Source: a virus. Taken from it: a DNA stretch of 29,134 nt. The notes under the pieces were generated by a model. That model saw only the letters and a program-made list of their open reading frames with translations. It was not told the DNA's origin and made no database searches. The translations under genes and the position numbers were made by a program. The stretch lies in IMG/VR virus record IMGVR_UViG_3300037230_000042, positions 1 to 29,134 of that record, one strand, 5' to 3'. Of the stretch, positions 1 through 6,801 are shown in pieces (within the stretch, counting starts at the first letter, position 1; each line of letters opens with the position of its first letter).

Positions 1-50
1 TCTTGACTTGCCATTCTGTCACCACAACGTATGGTCATATACTTACACCG

Positions 51-199
51 CGCCACCACGTACTGTCACGTTCGGCATCGCGCCACCACGTACTGTCACG
101 TTCGGCATCGCGCCACCACGTACTGTCACGTTCGGCATCGCGCCACCACGTACTGTCACGTTCGGTATGCGCCACCACGTACTGTCACGTTCGGTACGC
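51..199. repeat. Five tandem copies of a 30-bp iteron-like unit
   Basis: Five head-to-tail copies of a 30-bp unit with the core CCACCACGTACTGTCACGTT. They start at about 51, 81, 111, 141 and 170. The first three are identical; the fourth has a T for C change and is one base shorter; the fifth differs at its end. There are no spacers, so this is not a CRISPR array. The 30-bp period is close to three helical turns and would place a bound protein on one face of the DNA, as with replication iterons or operator arrays. All three plus frames stay open through the repeat only because the unit length is a multiple of three. Function is inferred. Confidence 0.85.
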
Positions 200-425
200 G
201 ACCGGGCCCCGCGGCGGAAGCCGCAACCTGCTCGTTCTCCCCTGATTTAGCGCTCTTTTCTTGCGCTTTCGGGCCTGGCTTGAGCTCCAGGTGGTCGCAA
301 AAGCCAAGACCCATGCCCGCCCGCCACCCGCGATTATATATACGGGCGACCGTCCTGTCTACCACCTTGAGTAGTCATTGGGGGGTAGGGGGGTCACTCG
401 ACGGGAAAAGTTAGTTTTTGGTGGT
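200..425. other. Non-coding spacer with a TATATA stretch and paired G runs
   Basis: I see no convincing gene here. An isolated AT-rich stretch, TATATA at 335-340, stands out in GC-rich DNA and could be part of a promoter or melt easily, but no good -35 partner was recognised. At 380-393 two runs of six G are separated by TA, which could form a G-quadruplex. The stretch lies between the 30-bp repeats and the palindrome cluster, so it is probably part of the same control region. Confidence 0.4.
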
Positions 426-535
426 TGGTGAACCAGGGGGGTCGCAAGTCCGCGTAATCACGCAGAATGATCCACGTGGTTCACCAATTGGTTCACCAAA
501 ATACACCGCGATTTTGGTGAACCATTGGTCCACCA
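426..535. promoter_or_regulatory. Cluster of five TGGT-N2-ACCA palindromic operator-like sites
   Basis: Five 10-bp palindromes fit TGGT-NN-ACCA: 426-435 (GA centre), 477-486 (TC), 489-498 (TC), 515-524 (GA) and 526-535 (CC). GA and TC centres are the same site read on opposite strands. Start-to-start spacings are 51, 12, 26 and 11 bp, so two pairs are about one helical turn apart. Such clustering upstream of a rightward late gene block is what binding sites for a dimeric phage repressor or activator look like. The protein that would bind is not identifiable in this window. Confidence 0.7.
489..524. promoter_or_regulatory. Perfect 14-bp inverted repeat with 8-nt loop
   Basis: The arms 489-502 and 511-524 are exact reverse complements (TGGTTCACCAAAAT and its complement) around the loop ACACCGCG. 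Each arm contains one of the TGGT-N2-ACCA palindromes, so the DNA could extrude a cruciform or the RNA could fold into a stable hairpin. No T tract follows, so a standard intrinsic terminator is not supported. It may simply reflect two opposed operator sites. Confidence 0.6.
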
Positions 536-700
536 GTCGACCGTTCGGTCATGCTCGCCCACTGGCGCAGCTATCGCGGGGTTGGGTCTTGGCCGATCCG
601 GCCAACGCTAGACCATCTGGGGGCCGGCGTGCAAGAGTGGAGGGTGAGAGCGTGGCCGCAGCCGTCGCGCGTCGGCTCGGCCCGCTCCCTCACCACGCCC

Positions 701-928
701 ATGTTCAAGCTCCTCCAGATGCGATGCGCCTCGTGTGGGCACGAGCAGGAAGAGCTTGTGCAGCGCGGAGAGGTTGTCGCCTGCGTCCTGTGCCCCGGCA
801 CTATGATCGCGGTCTTCGCATCCAACACCGTGCCGCACAATCCGGAGGTGGAATCCGTGATGCAGGTCCGCGGCGTAAAGCGAGCGAACGTTAGCGACAC
901 GGTACGCCATCGCGTTCGGAACGGCTGA
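701..928 (+). CDS. Small zinc-ribbon protein (Com/FmdB-like)
   Basis: A 75-residue protein with two CxxC pairs, C9/C12 (RCASCGHEQEELV) and C28/C31 (ACVLC), spaced 15 residues apart, typical of a single zinc ribbon. The N-terminus resembles phage Mu Com-like and FmdB-like zinc-ribbon proteins, which bind nucleic acid or act as small regulators; the exact role is unknown. The start is uncertain. The frame is open from 551, and ATG 719 and GTG 644 are alternatives; none has a clear Shine-Dalgarno site. ATG 701 was chosen because the residues just before the first CxxC resemble known family N-termini. It ends seven bases before the terminase start, as expected for a gene in the packaging block. 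Confidence 0.55.
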   Translation: MFKLLQMRCASCGHEQEELVQRGEVVACVLCPGTMIAVFASNTVPHNPEVESVMQVRGVKRANVSDTVRHRVRNG

Positions 929-934
929 CGGCTG

Positions 935-2608
935 ATGGCTCAGTGGCCGAGAAGTAAGACGGCAGAAGAGCGGGCGAAGCTGGCGAAGCCAAGCTACGAC
1001 TGGCTTGGGGACATCAAGCCGACGCCGCAGGTTGAGGATCCGCTGCTCGATGCGGAGGCGCGGGTAACGTCGCGCAAGATCGTCGCGGAGCCAAAGGAGG
1101 TCGAGCCGCTGGAGGGGTTGGCTGCCGTGCGCGCCAGCTTCCGCGCTGCCGTCCCCGGTGCTCGCACCCCATTCGACTACCTCGATGAACTCGATCGCCG
1201 ACTCGTAGCCGCGGGTGGCTGGCCGGAGACGTCGGATTGGTGGAAGGCTGCGCTGGGGCGATTCTACAGCTCGAGCTGCGTCCAATTCGTCGTGCGCGTC
1301 GGTAGGCGCGGAGGAAAATCGTCCTCGCTCTGTCGAGTGGCCGTACTCGAGGCACTCATGGGTGAGTACGAGGTGGCGCCGGGCGACACGGCCACGGTCG
1401 CGATCATCAGCGTCGACACGCGCGAGGCGAAGGACAGGATCGTCACGATCGACGCCATCCTTGGCGTACTCGGGGTCAAGTGCAAGACATTGACGGAGCG
1501 CATCGACCTCGCTGATGCGCCTATCGCGTTCCGTGTGTTCACTGCGACGATCAGCGGCGTCTCCGGATTCAGCGGCATCTGCGTCATCTGTGACGAGGTT
1601 GCGAAGTGGAAGGACTCGAAGGAGCGAGCGAATCCCGCCGAAGCGGTGCTCGCCAGCGTACGGCCCACGATGGCCGGGCTTCCGCACGCGCGCATCTTTC
1701 TTCTGTCGAGCCCGTGGAAACGGAGGGACGCGCATGCGAGGGCGTTCGCGGAAGGTGATACAGCCTTTCAGCGCGTTGCGTTCGCGGAGACGTGGGTCGC
1801 ACGTCCAGCGCTCACGATCGACGATACAAGGCGGCTCGCACCAACGTCGCGCGAATGGGAGCGCGAGTACGCGGCGATCCCGATGGAGGACGAGCCCGAC
1901 GGGCTCTTCACGGCGACCATGCTCGATGCGGTGACGCGCTCCACCCGCGAGCTCCCGCGCGATCCGTCGGTCCGCCAATACGTCGCGGCAATGGGCCCTT
2001 ATCTAGCGCGCAACACGTGGACGCTCGTCATTGCAGGACGACGTCGCGACGAGAAGCGCGTGCGCCGGAGCATCGTCGCATGCCGGGAATGGCGCTCGGG
2101 TGTCCCTCTCGATCCGTCCACCATCCTGCCGCAGATCCGCTCTCTCTGCGCCAGCTACGGCGTCTCCGAGGTCTACTCGGATGCGGCCGGCGCTCCATAC
2201 CGCGATCATCCGGCGCGGGATGGGCTGGCGATCCATGTCCTCCCGCAGCCGCGCATGCTCGAGAGCGCGATGGCGATGCTGGCCCGCGTGTGCGATGGGG
2301 AGGACGAGCTGCCGCCGGATCCGCTATTGAGGGAGGATCTGCTCTCGCTCTGCCTCGACGCTACGCCGCTGGGGCAGTCGCTCCAACTCCCGAACATCGA
2401 CGAGCCGCGCCGCGCCGACTTCGCGCTGCCGGCAATGCTCGCGCTCGACCGATGCCTCGTCGATCCCGTGATGGCGGAGCGGCCACGGAGCGAGGCGGAA
2501 TACTGGGCGCAAGACGAGGCGGCGTGCCAGGCGCGTGACCTTCAGCGGTATGGCGGAGGCGGAGGAGACTGGCTGGAGAAAATGGCGGACGACTTCAATG
2601 GCGGATAA
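935..2608 (+). CDS. terL: Terminase large subunit
   Basis: A 557-residue packaging motor: an ATPase that drives DNA into the prohead plus a nuclease that cuts the concatemer. The Walker A motif is GRRGGKSS (residues 123-130), the Walker B motif is ICVICDE (215-221), and LLSSPW (256-261) fits the coupling motif. The C-terminal RNase H-like nuclease begins near residue 349. D416 in YSDAAGA fits the second acidic position and D495 in RADFALP may be the third. The first acidic residue, usually Asp just after the first strand, appears as Gly in AAMGPYLARNTWTL. Length is normal for the family. No separate small terminase gene was recognised; it may lie left of the window or be too divergent. The ATG follows the upstream stop closely, so translation is probably coupled. 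Confidence 0.93.
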   Translation: MAQWPRSKTAEERAKLAKPSYDWLGDIKPTPQVEDPLLDAEARVTSRKIVAEPKEVEPLEGLAAVRASFRAAVPGARTPFDYLDELDRRLVAAGGWPETSDWWKAALGRFYSSSCVQFVVRVGRRGGKSSSLCRVAVLEALMGEYEVAPGDTATVAIISVDTREAKDRIVTIDAILGVLGVKCKTLTERIDLADAPIAFRVFTATISGVSGFSGICVICDEVAKWKDSKERANPAEAVLASVRPTMAGLPHARIFLLSSPWKRRDAHARAFAEGDTAFQRVAFAETWVARPALTIDDTRRLAPTSREWEREYAAIPMEDEPDGLFTATMLDAVTRSTRELPRDPSVRQYVAAMGPYLARNTWTLVIAGRRRDEKRVRRSIVACREWRSGVPLDPSTILPQIRSLCASYGVSEVYSDAAGAPYRDHPARDGLAIHVLPQPRMLESAMAMLARVCDGEDELPPDPLLREDLLSLCLDATPLGQSLQLPNIDEPRRADFALPAMLALDRCLVDPVMAERPRSEAEYWAQDEAACQARDLQRYGGGGGDWLEKMADDFNGG

Positions 2609-2632
2609 GGTAGAGCTCGTGAGATCTGATCC

Positions 2633-3085
2633 ATGACCGCCGCCGCCGTCTCCTCCGTGTTCGTCGTGCGCCCCGAAGCCTCGGGCGAGCGCGGTTTCGT
2701 CCTCTCTGCCTGGGCGCGCACGAGCCGCGAAGTGTACGAGCGGAACGAGGGCCTGAACTGGAGGGCGTACCAGGATCGGATGATGATCGAGATCCTCCAG
2801 CGCCCCTCGACCTCCGTCCGTGTCATCTCCGTCAATGGCGACGATGCTCTCGCCGGATGCGTGGTGCTCGCCGATGGTCTCCATGGTCCGATGCCGGCGA
2901 TCGTGTACCACCTGTTCGTGCGCAAGGAAGCGCGGCGGATGGGCCTCGCGAGACTGCTGCTGGGGCGCCTGATCGACGCGGACGGCGTAGGCTTTACGGA
3001 GCGGACCCCGGTCGGTATCATCCCCCCACGCCGCTGGCGGTTCGTCCCGAGGGCGAATTTTTTCGACATGACGCAAGGAGCGTAA
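2633..3085 (+). CDS. GNAT-type N-acetyltransferase
   Basis: A 150-residue protein with the acetyl-CoA-binding motif A of the GNAT superfamily: strand VYHLFV followed by RKEARRMGLARLLL (97-110), where the R-x-x-G-x-A/G loop binds the pyrophosphate. A central strand (VRVISVNGDDALAGCVVLAD, 62-81) and a C-terminal segment with aromatic residues complete a small GNAT fold. It sits between terminase and portal. Acetyltransferase-like genes are seen at this position in other podoviruses, but their substrate is unknown. The start has no strong Shine-Dalgarno site. The fold call is fairly secure; enzymatic activity is inferred. Confidence 0.75.
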   Translation: MTAAAVSSVFVVRPEASGERGFVLSAWARTSREVYERNEGLNWRAYQDRMMIEILQRPSTSVRVISVNGDDALAGCVVLADGLHGPMPAIVYHLFVRKEARRMGLARLLLGRLIDADGVGFTERTPVGIIPPRRWRFVPRANFFDMTQGA

Positions 3086-3089
3086 AACG

Positions 3090-3404
3090 ATGCCACCTCC
3101 CGCAGCAACGCCCGGGCCGCGTTTGGCCCTCAACGTGACCTTTCGCGACGGCGTGCGCGTATCGCCCAAGGGTGGCGGCGCGCGGCCGACCCGCGTGTCT
3201 GCAGGCGACCCGAGCTTTCGCGGTGGCCGCATCGAGATCCATGATGACCATGTGGTGCTCGCGAGCCTCGACATCGACATGACGACGGGCGAACTGTTCA
3301 CGGCCTATGTGCCGATGAGCAACGTGGTATACTGGGAACCGCTCAGCGCAAAGATGCGCGAGAAGCTGTACGGCGGCGGCAAGGTCGAGGCGGCGGCCGA
3401 ATGA
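3090..3404 (+). CDS. Small hypothetical phage protein
   Basis: A 104-residue protein I do not recognise. The N-terminus is Pro/Gly/Arg-rich and probably disordered; the middle (RGGRIEIHDDHVVLASLDID, about 45-64) looks like a short beta hairpin domain, followed by a basic C-terminal helix. A good Shine-Dalgarno site, AAGGAG, lies 10 bases before the ATG. It overlaps the next gene by four bases. Its place between terminase and portal suggests a head-assembly or packaging accessory role, but nothing in the sequence shows which. Confidence 0.75.
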   Translation: MPPPAATPGPRLALNVTFRDGVRVSPKGGGARPTRVSAGDPSFRGGRIEIHDDHVVLASLDIDMTTGELFTAYVPMSNVVYWEPLSAKMREKLYGGGKVEAAAE

Positions 3405-3688
3405 CAAGCGTGAGCATCACCCGCGGGCTGGCCCGCATGTGGCTCGAGACGTTTCTGAAGGCGCGCGACCTCGCGAACCTTCAACTCGACATGGCGTACG
3501 TGTTCCGCGAACTGGCGCACGAGTACCGCGAGAAGGCGATCGAGAGTTCCCGAGCGGCCGGAGCGGCGGCGCTGAAGCACGCGCGATTCGTCGACATGGA
3601 GGCGCCCGACGCGCTCGACGTCATCACGCCGAAGATCCTCGCGGCACTCGAGGCGCGGTGCGACGAGGAAGTGGAAGCGGCGCAATGA
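3401..3688 (+). CDS. Small helical hypothetical protein
   Basis: A 95-residue, mostly helical and charged protein. The stretch ARDLANLQLDMAYVFRELA (about 21-39) and the following residues could form a helical hairpin. No known family recognised. It starts in an ATGA overlap with the preceding gene and ends in an ATGA overlap with the next, so its translation is coupled to both. A small helical protein just before the portal could be a packaging or assembly factor, even a divergent small terminase, but there is no helix-turn-helix that I can point to. Confidence 0.72.
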   Translation: MTSVSITRGLARMWLETFLKARDLANLQLDMAYVFRELAHEYREKAIESSRAAGAAALKHARFVDMEAPDALDVITPKILAALEARCDEEVEAAQ

Positions 3689-3924
3689 CCCCCGACGAGC
3701 TGCGCGCCTACGTGGCCGTCATGCGCGATACCGGCGTGGCGCAGCTCCGCATCGGCCCCGACGCGATCGTGCTCGGACCCGCGCCGCGTGTCGCCCAGCC
3801 GACCCCGGCGCCAGACGTGACGCCGACAGAGCGGCCGGCGCCCATCGGGCCGGACGGCAAGCCGATGAGCGAGCACGATCAGATCCTCTTCGGCCACATG
3901 TTCGATGAGGAGGCCGCGCAGTGA
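3685..3924 (+). CDS. Small hypothetical protein upstream of portal
   Basis: A 79-residue protein. The N-terminal 30 residues look structured (MTPDELRAYVAVMRDTGVAQ, then LRIGPDAIVLG), followed by a Pro/Thr-rich linker and a short acidic C-terminal helix (SEHDQILFGHMFDEE). The frame is open further upstream, but ATG 3685 is chosen because it overlaps the previous stop as ATGA and keeps the upstream gene intact. It ends overlapping the GTG start of the portal, and its last codons contain the portal Shine-Dalgarno site. Function unknown. Confidence 0.72.
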   Translation: MTPDELRAYVAVMRDTGVAQLRIGPDAIVLGPAPRVAQPTPAPDVTPTERPAPIGPDGKPMSEHDQILFGHMFDEEAAQ

Positions 3925-5825
3925 GCACGGTCGCCCTCAAGGGCGTCTCCGACCTCAAGTCGCGCGATGCTCGGTGGTACCTCCCCGAGTTCGCCGATAG
4001 GCGCGGCGAGCGCGTGCAGCAAGTTGCCGCCCATTTTTGGCGCGAGTCGAGGCCGCGCCGCGAGAACTATGCGCGCTACTGGTCGCTCTACTCGAACCTC
4101 CCGCTTCCCGGGCTCACCCCGCGCAAATACAGCCAACGCGTTGCGGGGCTCGCGAAGGGCAGGCTTTGCCTGAACGCTTGCTCGTCCGTCGTCGATGCGT
4201 ACGTGGGCATGGTCACGGCGCAGCGGCCCAAGGTGATGTTCGCGACGTCGGGAGCTGACTGGGATCTCCAGCAACGAGCGAAGTCGCTCGAGAAGTTCAA
4301 CGAGGGCGTGCTCTTCGAGAACGACTTCTACGAGATGACGCCGCTGCTAGAGGCGGACGTTGGGATCTTAGGCACCGGCATCGTCAAGACGTACGCCGAT
4401 TCGGACGGGCCCGACGCGCGGATCATCCACGAGCGCCTGATGCCGTTCTACCTTTTTTGCGACGACGAGGAAGCCCAGGCCGGCGACCCGCGTTGGCTCG
4501 GCGAGCGTCGCTACATCGATCGCCTGGTGGCGATGGCGACATGGCCCGAGTTTGCGACCGAGATCGCCACCGCTGCGCGCGAAGCCGAAGATCCGGACGA
4601 GGGCTACGGCGACGATCCGCAGACCGACACCGTGTGCGTGACCGAGATGTTTCACATTCCGAGCGGGCGTGGGCGGTGGGGCCGCGGTGGTCGCGACACG
4701 GGCGACGGCATGCACTGCATCGTCGTCGGTACGACCGTCGTGCTCGAAGAGGATTGCCAGCGATTCCCGTACGAGATGGTCTATGCGCAGCTCCCGGAAA
4801 GCGGGATCTGGGGACGCGGCTTCGTGGAGCAGATCCAGGGCATCCAGTACGAGATCAACGTCATCATGAACATGATCCGCGCGGCCTTCCGGATCGCCGG
4901 CTCGGTCCGTTGGATCACCGAAGCTTCCTGCATGCTCAACTTCCTGCAGGTCTCGGACATCATCGGCGGGCGCATGACGTACACGGGCCCGACCGCGCCG
5001 CAGCCGCTCGTCCCCCCCGCGATCGGGCAAGAGGTTTACTCGCACCTCGATCGACTTTGGCAAAAGGCGTTCGAGGTCCCGGGCATCTCGCTGCTCACAG
5101 CGACGAGCAAGGCGCCACCGGACGAGGAGAGCGGCAAGGCGAAGCAACTCCGTCTCGACACGGAGACCGAGCGCTTCCAGGTCGCCGTCCATCAGTATTT
5201 CAACCTCCCGCTGCGTCTCGCGCGGAATCAGACGATCCCGCTCGCTCGCGAGCTCGGCGAGAAAAACGCGGCCTTCAGCGTCAAGTGCATCACGAAGCGC
5301 ACGATGAGCGTGGTCAAGTGGGCCGACGCGCACCTGTGCGAGAACGACTACGCGATCAAGCTCTACCCGGTCTCCGCGTTCTCCGACGATCCGGAGGCGC
5401 GTATGCAGGACGTCGAGGACGCTCTCAACTCCGCCAGCCCGCTCATCACACCGCAAGAGGGTCGAAGGCTCCTCAACGATCCGGATCTCGAGGAGTTCGA
5501 GAGCCTGGCCGATGCGTCGTATGACCTCACGATGCAGATGGTTACGGACATCCTTACGCGGGGCAAGTACCAGCCGCCCGAACCGCTGATGGACCTCGCC
5601 GATGCCGTCAAGCGGGCGCAAATGGCTTACCTCAAGGGTCGCCGCGCTGGCGCCCCCGAGGATCGGCTGCAGATGCTCCTCGAGTGGATGGAGCAATGCA
5701 AGGGCCTGATGCCCCCGCCGCCGGTCGCGCCTCCGCCTCCGCCGGGGCCGCCCATGCCGCACCCCATGATGAACGGCGCCCCGCCCGGCGCTGGACCGCA
5801 ACCCCAAGCCCAGATGGCAGCATGA
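3921..5825 (+). CDS. Portal protein
   Basis: A 634-residue portal: the dodecameric ring through which DNA is packaged and ejected. The sequence shows the usual arrangement: an N-terminal helical region, the VDAYVGMVTAQRPKVMF segment near residue 90, the clip-side motif GILGTGIVKTYAD near 148, a beta-rich wing, then helical stem and crown segments including a GKAKQLRLDTETERFQ helix near 410. The last 40 residues are almost pure Pro/Met/Gly/Ala, probably disordered. The start is GTG in a GTGA overlap with the preceding stop; the Shine-Dalgarno site GAGGAGG lies just upstream. Length and order (terminase, portal, scaffold, coat) fit podovirus-type portals. Confidence 0.9.
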   Translation: MSTVALKGVSDLKSRDARWYLPEFADRRGERVQQVAAHFWRESRPRRENYARYWSLYSNLPLPGLTPRKYSQRVAGLAKGRLCLNACSSVVDAYVGMVTAQRPKVMFATSGADWDLQQRAKSLEKFNEGVLFENDFYEMTPLLEADVGILGTGIVKTYADSDGPDARIIHERLMPFYLFCDDEEAQAGDPRWLGERRYIDRLVAMATWPEFATEIATAAREAEDPDEGYGDDPQTDTVCVTEMFHIPSGRGRWGRGGRDTGDGMHCIVVGTTVVLEEDCQRFPYEMVYAQLPESGIWGRGFVEQIQGIQYEINVIMNMIRAAFRIAGSVRWITEASCMLNFLQVSDIIGGRMTYTGPTAPQPLVPPAIGQEVYSHLDRLWQKAFEVPGISLLTATSKAPPDEESGKAKQLRLDTETERFQVAVHQYFNLPLRLARNQTIPLARELGEKNAAFSVKCITKRTMSVVKWADAHLCENDYAIKLYPVSAFSDDPEARMQDVEDALNSASPLITPQEGRRLLNDPDLEEFESLADASYDLTMQMVTDILTRGKYQPPEPLMDLADAVKRAQMAYLKGRRAGAPEDRLQMLLEWMEQCKGLMPPPPVAPPPPPGPPMPHPMMNGAPPGAGPQPQAQMAA

Positions 5826-6721
5826 CCCAGCCCGCACCGCAGACCGCAGCGCCGACGACAACCGAGGTCGCCACCACAGAGCAACCCCTCTCGCTTACCG
5901 AGGTCGCCGCCGTTGCCGGTGGCGTCATCGGCGATGCGCCCGCAGCCGAGATCCCGCCGGAGACCGATCCGCTCGCGCACGCTCGCGAGGTCGCCGATAA
6001 GCTCAAGGCGAAACGCGCCGCGAGACGGACGGCCGACGCCGCACGCATCGACGAGTCCCGTCGCAGCGCCGTGCTCGAGTCGCAACTCATCGTCGAGCGA
6101 GAGGCGCGGGTGCGAGCCGAGCGCTCCTCGCAAGCGTTCGACGTCGATCCCGTGGGCGAGATGCGTCGTCGCGGCGTCCCGGCAGCGGAGATCGCCAAGG
6201 CCGCGATCGATCAGGACAGCCCAGAGGCCATCGCGCGCCGGGCCGAGCTGAGAGCCGAACGGCTCGAGCAGCAACTCTACCAGCGCGACCAGCATGCGGC
6301 CCGCCAAGCATTTATTGGCGAGGCAGTGGCCGGATTCGAGCGCTTCCCGAATGTGGCTGCGCACGCGCAAGTGCGGCCCATGGCGATCCTTTCGGAGGCC
6401 GCCCAGGTCATCGCCGAGCGAGGCGGGGCCTTCCATCGCGCACATGGTCGCCCTCCGACGAACCTTGAAGTGCTCGACTTTCTGGAGTATCAGTACGAAC
6501 AGGCGGATCAAGCCCGCGCTGGCAAGAGGCCGGCTCCCGAGACGAAAGAGACGAAGCCCGCGGAAGTGAAGCCCGCGGCACCGGCGCCCGCGTCAGGGGC
6601 CAGAACGTTGACGGGCAAAGTGGCCGAGCGGGCGCAGGTTCCGGTCAATTTTGACGACCTGACGCCGGAGCAGCAGCTCCCCTATTTGGCGAAGCAACTC
6701 CGCGAACGCACGAGCGCGTAA
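5822..6721 (+). CDS. Scaffolding protein
   Basis: A 299-residue protein between portal and coat, the standard place for a scaffold that templates prohead assembly and then leaves. The N-terminal 48 residues are Thr/Ala/Pro-rich; residues 50-105 and 138-165 are strongly charged and predicted coiled coil (DPLAHAREVADKLKAKRAAR; AELRAERLEQQLYQRDQ). A Lys/Pro/Ala-rich linker spans 232-258 and a short C-terminal segment, likely the coat-binding end, follows (TPEQQLPYLAKQLRE). ATG 5822 overlaps the portal stop as ATGA; the open frame upstream is a shadow of the portal. No head-maturation protease was seen, in agreement with a separate scaffold. Confidence 0.75.
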   Translation: MTQPAPQTAAPTTTEVATTEQPLSLTEVAAVAGGVIGDAPAAEIPPETDPLAHAREVADKLKAKRAARRTADAARIDESRRSAVLESQLIVEREARVRAERSSQAFDVDPVGEMRRRGVPAAEIAKAAIDQDSPEAIARRAELRAERLEQQLYQRDQHAARQAFIGEAVAGFERFPNVAAHAQVRPMAILSEAAQVIAERGGAFHRAHGRPPTNLEVLDFLEYQYEQADQARAGKRPAPETKETKPAEVKPAAPAPASGARTLTGKVAERAQVPVNFDDLTPEQQLPYLAKQLRERTSA

Positions 6722-6801
6722 CTCCCCCACGGACGGGGGCATGCCGGTCGTAGGCCACGCAAGCGGCCTCCCCACCCTCGATCCGTTCAGGAGTTGCGCT
6801 C
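6722..6801 (+). promoter_or_regulatory. Scaffold-coat intergenic region with two hairpins
   Basis: This is one of the few real gaps in the structural block. CCCCC (6724-6728) pairs with GGGGG (6735-6739) around a 6-nt loop, and AGGCC (6752-6756) pairs with GGCCT (6765-6769) around an 8-nt loop. Neither is followed by a T tract. Hairpins here could be RNA processing or stabilising elements that raise coat expression over scaffold, or an attenuating terminator. The coat Shine-Dalgarno site AGGAG is at 6789-6793. Confidence 0.4.

Noticed and set aside
3-43. Sigma-70 promoter from TTGACT at 3-8 and TATACT at 38-43
   Set aside because: The spacing is 29 bp, far from 16-18, and neither element has a proper partner.
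51-199. CRISPR array
   Set aside because: The units are directly adjacent with no spacers and there are no cas genes.
3-414. Three overlapping plus-strand reading frames of 80-127 residues with ten-residue repeats
   Set aside because: They exist only because the 30-bp repeat is a multiple of three and has no stops; all three frames are open, there is no ribosome site, and the composition is not protein-like.
418-894. 158-residue plus-strand frame
   Set aside because: It crosses the palindrome cluster, lacks a ribosome site and overlaps the more convincing zinc-ribbon frame.
608-1978. 456-residue minus-strand frame antisense to terminase
   Set aside because: Very Arg-rich, no recognisable domain, opposite to a clear terminase; long antisense frames are common in GC-rich DNA.
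4368-5861. 497-residue minus-strand frame antisense to portal
   Set aside because: Arg/Leu/His-rich shadow of the portal gene with no domain.
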